DNA from: an uncultured Chitinophagaceae bacterium
Lineage (GTDB): Bacteria > Bacteroidota > Bacteroidia > Chitinophagales > Chitinophagaceae
Reading direction: 5' to 3'
Length of the DNA: 64,000 bases
Assembly (NCBI GenBank): GCA_903895845.1
Contig: CAITVK010000109.1
Location: 25,080 to 89,079 of the forward strand
The position numbers and the translations under genes were made by a program. Positions within the stretch are counted from its first letter, which is position 1; each line of letters begins with the position of its first letter. This document shows, piece by piece, positions 44,351 to 53,552 of the stretch. Below the pieces are notes generated by a model. The model worked only from the letters and a program-made list of their open reading frames with translations, was not told the DNA's origin and made no database searches.

Positions 44351-45292
44351 ATGGATATATCTATTGTAGTCCCTTTATTGAATGAAGAAGAGTCCCTTCC
44401 GGAATTGTGTGCTTGGATAGAGCGTGTGGTTACCACAAATGATTATACTTATGAGGTGATATTGGTGGATGATGGCAGTACTGATGATAGCTGGGAAGTG
44501 ATAAAGAAATTGTCGCTACAAAACAATAATATCAAAGGAATCAGGTTTCGACGCAACTATGGAAAGAGTGCTGCATTGAATGAAGGCTTTAAAGCTGCAA
44601 ATGGCAATGTGGTGATTACGATGGATGCGGATATGCAAGATAGCCCCGATGAGATACCCGAACTAAGAAAGATGATTCTGGAGGAGGGCTATGATCTGGT
44701 GAGTGGTTGGAAGCAAAAACGTTTTGACAATACTTTGACCAAGAATCTTCCTTCCAAGTTATTTAATGCCGCTGCAAGGGCAAGCTCTGGTATTAAGCTA
44801 AACGACTTTAATTGTGGATTGAAGGCCTACAAGAAAAAGGTGATAAAGAGTATAGAAGTCTTTGGAGAGATGCACCGCTACATTCCGGTATTAGCCAAGT
44901 GGGCAGGTTTCAGAAAGATAGGGGAGAAGGTGGTAGAACACCGGGCAAGAAAATATGGGACGACTAAGTTTGGTTGGGAGCGTTTTGTAAATGGATTCTT
45001 AGATCTTACCACGATCACTTTTTTGTATAAGTTTGGTAAGCGCCCCATGCACTTTTTTGGTTTGTATGGCACGCTATGCTTCTTGATAGGTTTTGGCGTA
45101 AGTCTTTATCTCAGCGTTAATAAACTGATGGATACAGCGTTTTCGCTTACCAATAAACCTGCTTTCTACATTGGGTTGGCAGTTATGATTATTGGGATAC
45201 AATTATTTTTAACCGGCTTCATTGCAGAACTAATTACTCGCAACAGTAGCGAAAGGAATAGTTATCTGATTGAGGAGAAGTTGGGGGTATAG
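44351..45292 (+). CDS. GT2 glycosyltransferase (DPM1/GtrB-like)
   Basis: Polyprenyl-phosphate sugar transferase type: N-terminal GT-A domain (VVPLLNEEESLPEL, DDGSTDDSWE, MDADMQDSPDEIPEL with the metal-binding DAD) followed by two C-terminal membrane helices (near 235-255 and 270-295). Probably loads a sugar onto undecaprenyl phosphate at the cytoplasmic face. ATG 44351 is preferred over TTG 44348. 313 residues. Confidence 0.92.
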   Translation: MDISIVVPLLNEEESLPELCAWIERVVTTNDYTYEVILVDDGSTDDSWEVIKKLSLQNNNIKGIRFRRNYGKSAALNEGFKAANGNVVITMDADMQDSPDEIPELRKMILEEGYDLVSGWKQKRFDNTLTKNLPSKLFNAAARASSGIKLNDFNCGLKAYKKKVIKSIEVFGEMHRYIPVLAKWAGFRKIGEKVVEHRARKYGTTKFGWERFVNGFLDLTTITFLYKFGKRPMHFFGLYGTLCFLIGFGVSLYLSVNKLMDTAFSLTNKPAFYIGLAVMIIGIQLFLTGFIAELITRNSSERNSYLIEEKLGV

Positions 45293-45412
45293 CCTGAAGG
45301 GTTTAATGTTATTTAAAAGGTTGCTCAAAACGGGCTATTCAATTTTGTACCTCTCCTGATGTAGTGTTTTCTTAAAAAAACTAAGGATTATTAGTTCTTT
45401 CTTTTGCTTTGC

Positions 45413-45967
45413 TTAAATGCCAAACATTCTTTTAAGGCTCATCCATAGTTTGGTTTTTTCTAATTTTACTTGCTCTGTATTACCCAGCATAACAGACAAG
45501 GTGGGGCATAAAATAAAAATACAATTATTAAATTCCTGTACTTGATAATGAGGGATAGTAAATGGCAAGCCAATCTCTTGGGTGTCTACATCGAAGGCAA
45601 TCAAGAATTTGGGTGTGGTAGCAGACTGTAAGGCTGCAAAGGTGACTGCACCCTGCGCTTGATTGATAATGGCTACATCGCCGATGTTGAGCTTGCAGGC
45701 CGCTAAAATATTTGTTAAGAATTGCAGCCATTCCTCTCTTAAATAAACCGCTTCGGTGTCCTTGACAAGGACGGTGATATTCTTTTTATTGTCTCCCAAG
45801 AATAACTTTTTGATTGGGGCAACAGTTACTTTTTCTGTTGTAGCAGGTGGGGGAGTAGTTGTTTTTTGAGGAACTGGCGACGCTTTTATATAGTCAGTGA
45901 TTACCAATGTTTCGCCAAATAAAGCGGGTAACAGAAAGTCGGGAAGCTGTATTTTATCGAGGCTCAT
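45413..45967 (-). CDS. Conserved hypothetical protein, 184 aa
   Basis: Not confidently recognised. It has an N-terminal segment (IQLPDFLLPALFGETLVI), a Pro/Thr linker (TTTPPPATTEK), then an alpha/beta domain (LFLGDNKKNITVLVKD, LTNILAACKLNIGDVAIINQ, LPFTIPHYQVQEF). The pattern recalls the DNA polymerase III psi (uracil-glycosylase-like) fold, but no decisive motif is seen. Divergent from ilvE, 68 bp between starts. Confidence 0.6.
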   Translation of the reverse strand: MSLDKIQLPDFLLPALFGETLVITDYIKASPVPQKTTTPPPATTEKVTVAPIKKLFLGDNKKNITVLVKDTEAVYLREEWLQFLTNILAACKLNIGDVAIINQAQGAVTFAALQSATTPKFLIAFDVDTQEIGLPFTIPHYQVQEFNNCIFILCPTLSVMLGNTEQVKLEKTKLWMSLKRMFGI

Positions 45968-46035
45968 AATTATTTTACAATATTAGTGACAATTCTTTTT
46001 TCTTTTTTTAGTTAATTTGCAACAAATGAAATGAT

Positions 46036-47100
46036 ATGGTAGACGCGGTAAATATAAACGTAACGAAAACAGCGAGTAGCAAATTAAAAGATTTAGACTT
46101 TAGTAACCTGCCTTTTGGTAAATATTTTACCGACCATATGCTTGTGGCAACTTATGCCGACGGCGAATGGCAACATGTGGAGATAAAACCGTATCAATCC
46201 CTTCAATTGGAACCTTCTTTGGTGGCCATCCACTATGGACAATCTATTTTTGAAGGGATTAAAGCATATCGCTATGAAAATGGTGACGCATTCATTTTCC
46301 GTCCGCACGATAATTTCAAACGTTTCAATACTTCTGCTGAGCGGATGTGTATGCCTCATGTGCCCGAAGAGATTTTTATTGATGGAATGAAGCAACTGAT
46401 AGAACTAGATAAAGAATGGATTCCCACCGAAGCCGATCATTCATTATATATCAGGCCTTTTATGTTTTCTACCGATACTATTATTGGCGTAAAACCTTCC
46501 GAAACTTATCTGTTCATTATTATCTTAAGTCCTACCGGCCCTTATTATTCTGCCCCAATGCGGATAGTGGTTGAAGAAACCTACACCCGTGCAGCTCCAG
46601 GTGGTGTTGGCTTTGCTAAGAATGCGGGAAACTATGCCGCAAGTTTACTGGCCATGCAACTAGCCAAAAAACAAGGTTATGACCAAGTGTTGTGGACCGA
46701 TGCCTTTGAGCATAAATGGCTGCAAGAGGTAGGGACTATGAATGTAATGTTTATCATAAATAATACAGCCGTAACGCCCTCGTTGGACGAAGGAACGATC
46801 CTTGCAGGCGTAACTAGGGATACCGCCTTGACTGTCTTAAAAGAAATGGGACTCACTATTGAAGAAAGAAGGATAAGTATTGATGAGTTGATTGAAGCTT
46901 ACAATAATGGCAGCCTGAGAGAGGTATTTGGTACAGGAACTGCTGCAACTATTTCTCTGATACAAGAACTGAAATATAAGGATACCATACTGAAGTTTGA
47001 TTTGGGCAAGCTAACAGTTGCGCCCGAATTGAAGAATAGATTGGACAATATCAGAACAGGTGTTGCAGCGGATGCACATGGCTGGATGGAGCGCGTATAG
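46036..47100 (+). CDS. ilvE: Branched-chain amino acid aminotransferase IlvE
   Basis: Class IV PLP enzyme that makes or breaks down Leu, Ile and Val. It has FEGIKAYR, LYIRPFMFST, the PLP-Lys in GFAKNAGNYAASL, EVGTMNVMF and FGTGTAATISLI. 354 residues, matching the larger BCAT type found in Bacteroidota. Confidence 0.94.
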   Translation: MVDAVNINVTKTASSKLKDLDFSNLPFGKYFTDHMLVATYADGEWQHVEIKPYQSLQLEPSLVAIHYGQSIFEGIKAYRYENGDAFIFRPHDNFKRFNTSAERMCMPHVPEEIFIDGMKQLIELDKEWIPTEADHSLYIRPFMFSTDTIIGVKPSETYLFIIILSPTGPYYSAPMRIVVEETYTRAAPGGVGFAKNAGNYAASLLAMQLAKKQGYDQVLWTDAFEHKWLQEVGTMNVMFIINNTAVTPSLDEGTILAGVTRDTALTVLKEMGLTIEERRISIDELIEAYNNGSLREVFGTGTAATISLIQELKYKDTILKFDLGKLTVAPELKNRLDNIRTGVAADAHGWMERV

Positions 47101-47171
47101 ATAAAAATTCATTAATTAGTGGTCGCCTTGTGAGAGATTTTAGTTTTATTTTAAAATTAGTAGTTATTTTA

Positions 47172-47203
47172 TTTGGAAGTTCTACTCTACTCTCTTACTT
47201 TTG
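47172..47203 (+). promoter_or_regulatory. rpsL promoter (TTTG-N20-TAnnTTTG)
   Basis: TTTG at 47172-47175 and TACTTTTG at 47196-47203, separated by 20 bp, match the Bacteroidota -33/-7 consensus exactly. It lies 27 bp before the rpsL ATG. Confidence 0.85.
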
Positions 47204-47230
47204 CCGTCCGAAAAAAAATATAGGGTAAGA

Positions 47231-47611
47231 ATGCCTACAATACAACAATTAGTTAGAAAAGGTCGTGATATCATCAGGGCTAAAAGTAAGTCAAGAGCTT
47301 TGGATGCTTGTCCTCAGCGTCGTGGTGTTTGTACGAGAGTGTACACAACTACTCCTAAAAAGCCAAACTCTGCGTTACGTAAGGTAGCAAAGGTACGTTT
47401 GACTAATAAAATAGAAGTAATTGCCTACATTCCAGGTGAAGGTCACAATTTGCAGGAACACTCCATCGTTTTGATACGTGGTGGAAGGGTAAAAGATTTG
47501 CCAGGTGTACGTTATCATATCGTTCGTGGTAGCTTGGATACTGCGGGTGTAAAGGATCGTAAGAAGAGCCGTTCTAAGTATGGTACAAAGAAGGCTAAAG
47601 CGAAAAAATAA
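47231..47611 (+). CDS. rpsL: 30S ribosomal protein S12
   Basis: Decoding-centre protein with [16 protein letters not shown] (Lys at the streptomycin-sensitive position), [10 protein letters not shown] and a basic tail. ATG 47231 ([11 protein letters not shown]) is preferred over the track's upstream start, which lies in the promoter. 126 residues. rpsG follows 30 bp downstream. Confidence 0.97.
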   Translation: MPTIQQLVRKGRDIIRAKSKSRALDACPQRRGVCTRVYTTTPKKPNSALRKVAKVRLTNKIEVIAYIPGEGHNLQEHSIVLIRGGRVKDLPGVRYHIVRGSLDTAGVKDRKKSRSKYGTKKAKAKK

Positions 47612-47641
47612 TTTTAATTAAAAAGTTTATAATACTAAGTC

Positions 47642-48109
47642 ATGCGTAAAGCACAAGCTAAGAAATTACCTCTTGCACCAGATGGTAGGTTCAACGATAA
47701 GTTGGTTACCCGTTTTATCAATAATTTGATGTGGGACGGCAAGAAAAGTACCGCAATCACTATTTTTTATGATGCTGTAGATAAGGTAAGCAAAATAACT
47801 AATGAGGATGGATATGAAGTTTGGAAGAAAGCTCTTGCAAACATTACTCCTGCTGTAGAAGTAAGAAGCCGCAGAATTGGTGGATCTACTTTTCAGATTC
47901 CTACAGAAGTTCGTGCTGATAGAAAAACTTCTTTAAGCATCAAATGGATGATCCGTTACAGCCGTGAGCGTAATGGTCGTACAATGGCAGATAAATTGGC
48001 CAATGAAATTGTTGCTGCAAGCAAGGGTGAAGGTGCTTCTTTTAAAAAGAAAGAAGATATTCATCGTATGGCTGAAGCTAACAAAGCATTCGCTCACTTC
48101 AAGGTTTAA
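47642..48109 (+). CDS. rpsG: 30S ribosomal protein S7
   Basis: Primary assembly protein of the 30S head, 155 residues, with VTRFINNLMWDGKKS, VEVRSRRIGGSTFQIP and HRMAEANKAFAHF. A strong terminator follows 21 bp after the stop, so the operon ends here and fusA does not follow. Confidence 0.97.
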   Translation: MRKAQAKKLPLAPDGRFNDKLVTRFINNLMWDGKKSTAITIFYDAVDKVSKITNEDGYEVWKKALANITPAVEVRSRRIGGSTFQIPTEVRADRKTSLSIKWMIRYSRERNGRTMADKLANEIVAASKGEGASFKKKEDIHRMAEANKAFAHFKV

Positions 48110-48130
48110 TAAGTCTACTTTTTTATATAA

Positions 48131-48167
48131 AAGAGCGGCTACCAAATTGGTAGCCGCTCTTTTTTTT
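48131..48167 (+). terminator. Terminator of rpsL-rpsG
   Basis: AAGAGCGGCTACCA, loop AATT, TGGTAGCCGCTCTT, then a run of T. A textbook intrinsic terminator. Confidence 0.94.
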
Positions 48168-48249
48168 ACTTTGTATTTTTTAATATAAAGGTTTCATAAC
48201 ACCCTTTCTTTTATATTTGGCTAGTTAAACAACGCTAAAAAATAAAAGT

Positions 48250-48774
48250 ATGACAGATCCTCGTTACCCCATTGGGAAATATGAAGCAAAAGAATTTAGT
48301 ATTGAACAGAAAGAAGAATGGTTAAATACAATAAAAAACCTTCCCGAATCATTAAATAAAGCAGTCGCAGGATTGTCGGAAGCACAACTGCAAACACCTT
48401 ACAGAGAGGGAGGTTGGACAGTTGTTCAATTGGTGCATCATATTGCAGATAGTCACATGAATGCTTATATCCGTTTTAAATTGGGGCTTACAGAAGAAAA
48501 TCCTACCATAAAACCTTACGAAGAAAAGGAATGGGCGTTATTGCCAGACAATGAAACGGTACCTATTTCGGTCTCATTAACTTTATTGCAAGCCCTACAT
48601 ACCCGTTGGTATGCAGCTATCAAAGACATAACAGCAGAACAGTTGCAAAGAACAGTCGTGCATCCCGAACATGGCAGACAAATGACACTTTGGTTTCTGT
48701 TGGGTATGTATGCTTGGCACAGTAAGCATCATGTGGCTCACATCACATCATTAAGAGAAAAAAATAACTGGTAA
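48250..48774 (+). CDS. YfiT/DinB-family putative metal-dependent hydrolase or bacillithiol transferase
   Basis: 174 residues of the DinB four-helix fold. Metal-binding histidines appear in VHHIADSH and WHSKHHVAHI, with the opening RYPIGKYEAKEF and GGWTVVQLVHH typical of the YfiT group. Members transfer thiols (bacillithiol) to electrophiles or act as hydrolases. The next gene starts 2 bp downstream. Confidence 0.88.
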   Translation: MTDPRYPIGKYEAKEFSIEQKEEWLNTIKNLPESLNKAVAGLSEAQLQTPYREGGWTVVQLVHHIADSHMNAYIRFKLGLTEENPTIKPYEEKEWALLPDNETVPISVSLTLLQALHTRWYAAIKDITAEQLQRTVVHPEHGRQMTLWFLLGMYAWHSKHHVAHITSLREKNNW

Positions 48775-48776
48775 TT

Positions 48777-49349
48777 ATGCACGAACACAGAGACTTGACC
48801 TGGAAGAAATTATCCTCCGAATACCTATTGAAAGATACTTGGGCAACTATCCGAATTGATGTTTGCGAAAAACCAGATGGCGTAATCGTAGAACCGTATT
48901 ATGTATATGAATTCCCAGATTGGGTAACTGCTTTGGCATTCACCAAAGAAGGTAAGATAATCTTGGAAAGACAATACCGCCATGCGTTGAATGAAACCAT
49001 CTATGAAATTCCTGGTGGATGTGTGGACAAAAGCGATAAGGATTACGAAGCGGCTATTGCCAGAGAGCTGTTGGAAGAAACGGGTTATAAATTTGAGCGA
49101 TTCGAATATCTGGGAAGAACTTCATCCAATCCTTCCACTAATACCAATATGATGCACATGTTTATTGCCTACGAAGGGGAATTGGTGCAAGGTCAGGAAC
49201 TAGATCATGGTGAAGATTTAGAAGTGTTGTTTGTAACGATGGAAGAGTTGTTGCAACTATTGGATAAGGGGGAATTTGTGCAAGCCATGCATACCACTTG
49301 TATTTATGCGGCACTGAAAAGATTGGGCAAATTAAAGATTTCGTTGTAG
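48777..49349 (+). CDS. Nudix hydrolase
   Basis: 190 residues. Nudix box PGGCVDKSDKDYEAAIARELLEETGY: the REL-EE-G core is intact but the first conserved Glu is replaced or shifted by one residue. The sequence is like ADP-ribose pyrophosphatases (ILERQYRHALNETIYEIPGG). Coupled to the YfiT gene. Substrate is inferred. Confidence 0.88.
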   Translation: MHEHRDLTWKKLSSEYLLKDTWATIRIDVCEKPDGVIVEPYYVYEFPDWVTALAFTKEGKIILERQYRHALNETIYEIPGGCVDKSDKDYEAAIARELLEETGYKFERFEYLGRTSSNPSTNTNMMHMFIAYEGELVQGQELDHGEDLEVLFVTMEELLQLLDKGEFVQAMHTTCIYAALKRLGKLKISL

Positions 49350-49466
49350 TAAATCCATTCACAGTTATTCAGTTTAGTACTAAAAGCTAAATCAGGGAGA
49401 GTAGTAAGGCTTATTGGTTTGATGCTATTGCCATTGAGTATAAACCTATCTTTAAATTCAAATAAC

Positions 49467-49504
49467 AATAAAGGCTTTCGCAATCCAATGCGAAAGCCTT
49501 TATT
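49467..49504. terminator. Bidirectional terminator between Nudix and the unknown minus-strand gene
   Basis: AATAAAGGCTTTCGCA pairs perfectly with TGCGAAAGCCTTTATT around a 6-nt loop. Convergent genes flank it. A heptad tract (AACTTATAACTTATAACTCA) follows at 49535-49567. Confidence 0.9.
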
Positions 49505-49567
49505 ATTTAATCTTAATGTCCTGTTTCTTACCGAACTTATAACTTATAACTCATAACTAATCACTAC

Positions 49568-50530
49568 TTACAATACTTTCACCGTTATATCTGCCTTCAC
49601 CTTATCATCGGCATTATACGCTTTCAAGAATGTCTCTGTTGTTGGATCTCCAAAGTCCGTCAACAAATGAGTGGAGGTACTCATAGGCAGTATCGTTACA
49701 AATACGGTTCCAATCACACTCATTTTGTTAGCACATAAAAACAGGTGTAGCGTGGTATTGCTGTTGTTAATAATCTGCAATTGCTGCGTGAGCGGATTTG
49801 CAAATGTGCGTTTAAGAATCTTCTTGGTTGTCAGCATTTTTATCTTCAAATTAAAAATTACCTGCAACTTATTACCCATATAGGTTTCATCAAAATACTT
49901 AGCGCCCAATGTTGGTTCATCCTGAAATTCATCTAGTATCAATCCGTAGTTTCCTTCCATCACATTACACATGTCTATGCGTGCTTTTTCGGTTGCTTTA
50001 CTATCTGTTTTTGTGGTTTCTTTCGAAACATCTTTGGTGCCAAATGCCGCCAACATCGTATCATAAAAAGCTTGTACCAATATTTTTACTGCTGCCAAAC
50101 TAGCATCCGTTCCAATAGTTGCCAATAGTGTTGCCACTGCATCCACCCTTTTTTGTTGGCTTCCACTATTAAACGGTTTCTTTCCTTTAGAAAACAACGC
50201 CTTAAACTCTGGCGTATCCGCTTTATAGACCGCTTTTATTTTTGCTTCCCAGTCATCCACATGGGCAGGCATATCCAACAGAATATTGCTCATACTCAGT
50301 ACATTACCACTTTGTTTGCCTGTTTGGCTGGAGTGGGTAATGTTGCCGGCGGAGTAAATTAAATACTTGGGATTTGCCCTGTTGTAGCAAGTCATTGCTA
50401 TTGGGACTGTTGCACTGTCTGCATACAGACTATCTATATGCTGTTTAAACAGGTAGGACGCTACAGTGTTGCTGCCCCTGGTAACTACTTCAAAACGGTT
50501 TACGAACAACCCATACGCTTTCTTTGCCAT
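49568..50530 (-). CDS. Hypothetical protein, 320 aa
   Basis: Not recognised. No signal peptide, membrane segment or catalytic motif is evident. The first two thirds are helical (DDWEAKIKAVYKADTPEFKALF, KILVQAFYDTMLAAF); the last third looks like a beta-rich domain (LQVIFNLKIKMLTTKKIL, TVFVTILPMS). A Thr/Lys-rich stretch (KETTKTDSKATEKARID) separates the two. Start set at MAKKAYG (50530). It stands at the edge of the accessory region. Confidence 0.65.
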   Translation of the reverse strand: MAKKAYGLFVNRFEVVTRGSNTVASYLFKQHIDSLYADSATVPIAMTCYNRANPKYLIYSAGNITHSSQTGKQSGNVLSMSNILLDMPAHVDDWEAKIKAVYKADTPEFKALFSKGKKPFNSGSQQKRVDAVATLLATIGTDASLAAVKILVQAFYDTMLAAFGTKDVSKETTKTDSKATEKARIDMCNVMEGNYGLILDEFQDEPTLGAKYFDETYMGNKLQVIFNLKIKMLTTKKILKRTFANPLTQQLQIINNSNTTLHLFLCANKMSVIGTVFVTILPMSTSTHLLTDFGDPTTETFLKAYNADDKVKADITVKVL

Positions 50531-50743
50531 GATCAATGTTTTAAAAAGTGAAAATTCTTTTTGAATAAACTTATGAAACTAGGGAAATGAGGGGCGGATG
50601 ATTAGGTCGTCCTTTATCTAGATAATTTTATTGGGTGAAAGTAGACTATTAAAAGCACAATACAGGATATATCGTGCAATAGTGAAAAATAAATATTTTA
50701 CCAGCCTTTGAAGCCTTTTATTTTACTGAAAGCATTTTCTACA

Positions 50744-50989
50744 GGAGAATGCAACAAACAACATGCTTTGCTACTATGTGCAGTGGGGAATGCACCAAAG
50801 GACATTTATTGCCGCAATGCGCGCTGGAGAATGCCCCAAATAACATGCTTTGTTCTTATGTGCAGTGGGGAATGCAGCAAAGAAGATGCTTTACTATACT
50901 GCGCACAAGAATATACTCCAAATAACATGCTTTACTGCATTCTCCAGCAGGAAATGCGCCCAGTAAAATTATTGGCTGCATTTGCCACC
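50744..50989. repeat. 41-bp tandem array, six units
   Basis: Units of the type GGAGAATGC(A/C)(A/C)CAAA..ACATGCTTT start at 50744, 50785, 50826, 50867, 50908 and 50949, exactly 41 bp apart. 41 is not a multiple of 3, so the ORF 50708-51043 over it is not a real gene. Degenerate throughout, with no unique spacers. The surrounding 50531-51260 gap holds no recognised gene. Confidence 0.9.
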
Positions 50990-51260
50990 AGCTATAACCC
51001 CAAACAATCCACATTGGTGCGGATGTATTTGAGTTATTGTTGATTGATTGTAAAATAGAAGGGATATTTGTGGGAGGGAATGGGATTTGGGTGATTGGAA
51101 AAGATGAGGAGAGGGGGATAGGTTGATGATCTCTGGGTTTGATTTGTAACTGTAAAAGTAGAAGTCCTATATTTGGAAAATTAAACTTACTATTTAATGC
51201 ATTGGTCGAAAAAGACTAAACTATGCTAATTGAAGAACTCATAATTAAAATGATATAAAG

Positions 51261-52940
51261 ATGAAAGTTTCACAAGAGCCTATAAAGATTTCGGATATCT
51301 TAAAAGATAAAACTTTTACTGTTCCACTTTATCAGAGAGAATATTCTTGGAATCTAGAACAAGTTTCTGACTTGTTTTACGATATATCTGAGTCCGATGA
51401 TAATGGACATTTTTTAGGTTCTTTACTATTATACCAAACCGAAGGTTCAAATAAGATGGAGATTGTTGATGGACAGCAAAGAATGACTACTCTTTTTTTG
51501 CTCTTATTTAGTATTCTAAAATCACTTAGCAATACTGATAAAACAAAGGCTATTGAAAGAATTAATTCTTTACTCTTTATTATTGACCCGAATGATCTCT
51601 CTGATGATGTCACTTCATCAGAGCCTCGGTTAGAGACAGGAAAAAGAGACAAATATTTGTTTAAAGCAATTATTCGAAATGAAGATTATTCTGCTTACAA
51701 GGATGGCAGAAGGAGGTCTCACAAAAACCTTAATGACACACTTGAGTTTTTTAATCAGCGGGTGCAGGAGGTTATAAAAGAACAGGGATTGAATGGACTT
51801 ACAAAATTTGCGGAAAAAGTAATTAAAAGTGAGTTTATCGTGATGACAGCAGAAAAGTATTCTGATAAATTATTACTATTTAAAACAATAAATGCTAGAG
51901 GGCTAGAATTAACACAAGGAGACTTGATTAAGAATGAGCTTTGTCATGATCTTGGGGCTTATGATATTGATGAAGCAATTGATAACTGGGATGAGATAAG
52001 AAGCAGAATCGAAAAAAATGGCGGTAATCTTGATGTGTTTTTATTTCATTATTTAAATTCAATTGATGGTTGTCAAGATTTGAGACAATTACTAGATAAG
52101 AAAAGGGGGGTCGAGAAATGGGATAAGAAGAACTATCCTCCAGCACCTGAGAAGTATGTATTTGATTTATATGGTGAATTAATCATCAAAATAGGGCCAC
52201 AAAAATTTCTTGAGGACTTACTTAACGCTTCCAATTCTTACTCAATATTTATAAATCCTAGTAACGACAAAGTATCTTTAAATAGCCTTAAGGCAATGGG
52301 GGTTAATAAATGTTTCCCGTTACTATTAACTGCGATTAGAAAATTAAACAATGAAAATTTTGACCGTATATCTAAAGCGATTGACTCACTTACTTTTAGG
52401 CATAGTATACTAAGAAAAGACCCCAAAGAGCTAGAGCGATTTTACTATCAACTAAGCGAAACAATAACTTTAGATTCTGAAGTTGATTCTATTATCTCAA
52501 AAATAAAAGAACATCCGAATTTTAAGGAGGAAGATAAGTTCAAGGCGGAGTTTATAATAGCAAGCCCTAAAGCAGCAGTGTCTAAGATGATTTTAGATAG
52601 AATAGTAAGAAAGCATTCTGAAAGTATTGATTGGACTAATAAGGATGTGCATATTGAACATATAATGCCTCAGAAGCCTATGGGGGAATGGGACAATCTT
52701 TTTGATTCAGATGAATTTGAGTATAAAGATTATTTAAATAGACTTGGAAACCTTACTATTCTTCAAGACAAGAAGAATATTAGAGCTAGAAATAAAGATT
52801 TTAAGGATAAAAAAGAGTTTTACAAAGAGTCAAGATTAACCATCACAAAATCTTTGGTTGAATATAACAAGTGGGACTATAGTGAAATACTAAAAAGGCA
52901 AGAGTATTTATATGAGCAGTCTAAGGATATCTGGAATTAG
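51261..52940 (+). CDS. DUF262 + DUF1524 protein (GmrSD-like)
   Basis: 559 residues. The N-terminal DUF262 domain has VPLYQREYSW and the nucleotide-hydrolysis motif VDGQQRMTTL; the C-terminal DUF1524 HNH-type domain has HIEHIMPQ, LGNLTIL and a trailing Asn. This is the architecture of type IV modification-dependent enzymes (GmrSD) and related phage-defence proteins. Both active-site motifs appear intact. No DNA-modification genes are adjacent. Anti-phage role is inferred from the family. Confidence 0.9.
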   Translation: MKVSQEPIKISDILKDKTFTVPLYQREYSWNLEQVSDLFYDISESDDNGHFLGSLLLYQTEGSNKMEIVDGQQRMTTLFLLLFSILKSLSNTDKTKAIERINSLLFIIDPNDLSDDVTSSEPRLETGKRDKYLFKAIIRNEDYSAYKDGRRRSHKNLNDTLEFFNQRVQEVIKEQGLNGLTKFAEKVIKSEFIVMTAEKYSDKLLLFKTINARGLELTQGDLIKNELCHDLGAYDIDEAIDNWDEIRSRIEKNGGNLDVFLFHYLNSIDGCQDLRQLLDKKRGVEKWDKKNYPPAPEKYVFDLYGELIIKIGPQKFLEDLLNASNSYSIFINPSNDKVSLNSLKAMGVNKCFPLLLTAIRKLNNENFDRISKAIDSLTFRHSILRKDPKELERFYYQLSETITLDSEVDSIISKIKEHPNFKEEDKFKAEFIIASPKAAVSKMILDRIVRKHSESIDWTNKDVHIEHIMPQKPMGEWDNLFDSDEFEYKDYLNRLGNLTILQDKKNIRARNKDFKDKKEFYKESRLTITKSLVEYNKWDYSEILKRQEYLYEQSKDIWN

Positions 52941-52943
52941 CTC

Positions 52944-53125
52944 AGCTAGTCCTCGCTACAATCTACTAGGGCTACCGCCCAGCTAGTTCACGTGACTCGT
53001 AAATATCCTAGCTAGTCCGCATCAAGCCCAGCTAGTCCTCGTCAAACTCGCTACAATCTACAAGGGCTAGTGCGCGTGTTTCACGCGTTCATTCGCTAAG
53101 ATTAATTGCCAACATTTTGTAACAT
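52944..53125. repeat. Dispersed repeat cluster (AGCTAGTCCTCG / CTACAATCTAC)
   Basis: AGCTAGTCCTCG followed by CTACAATCTAC(T/A)AGGGCTA occurs twice (from 52944 and 53030). The second copy continues into TTCGCTAAG and AACATTTTGTAAC. A diverged third copy is at 53929-54030. Between 53126 and 53315 only a 33-codon open stretch (from 53165) is visible and no gene is recognised. Confidence 0.75.
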
Positions 53126-53315
53126 TATTACTTTAGTTAGCTAGTTGTTACGTAGCAAATACACATGACTGCACGTGAAATAGGGTTGCAAGAAAAGGTA
53201 AACGCCTTCTCGCTGAATAACATCAAACTAGTAAAGTACTGCACTAAAAGCATGGTGAGAGTTTAAGAAGCTATTCATTGCATATCTTTGAAAGGTATAA
53301 AATAAAACAACAAGA

Positions 53316-53552
53316 ATGAACCTTCAATATAATTACGATAATTCAGGTAACCCGATTGGTGTATTTATACCGATTGATGAATGGAATAAGCTAAAAAGTA
53401 AATACAAGGAGTTGGCTCAAGAAGAACTTTCATTGTGGCAAGAAGATATTCTGAACAAACGTTTGGAGTTGCTGGCAAATAATCCAACAGAAGTTTGTAG
53501 TCTGGATAGTTTTTTAACCGAGATAGAATCATTCACTAATGAAAACGTATAA
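53316..53552 (+). CDS. Antitoxin-like small protein of a RelE/ParE module
   Basis: 78 residues, acidic C-terminal half (EELSLWQEDILNKRLELLANNPTEV). It directly precedes and overlaps (14 bp) a RelE/ParE toxin gene, the standard antitoxin-toxin order. The sequence resembles addiction-module proteins of the RHH-less ParD-replacing type seen in Bacteroidota. Confidence 0.8.
   Translation: MNLQYNYDNSGNPIGVFIPIDEWNKLKSKYKELAQEELSLWQEDILNKRLELLANNPTEVCSLDSFLTEIESFTNENV

Noticed and set aside
50744-50989. CRISPR array
   Set aside because: Repeat units are contiguous 41-mers with scattered substitutions and no unique spacers; no cas genes are near.
53165-53266. 33-codon ORF (MTAREIGLQEK...) between repeat copies
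   Set aside because: No family recognised, no coding support; probably a chance frame or an unrecognisable fragment.
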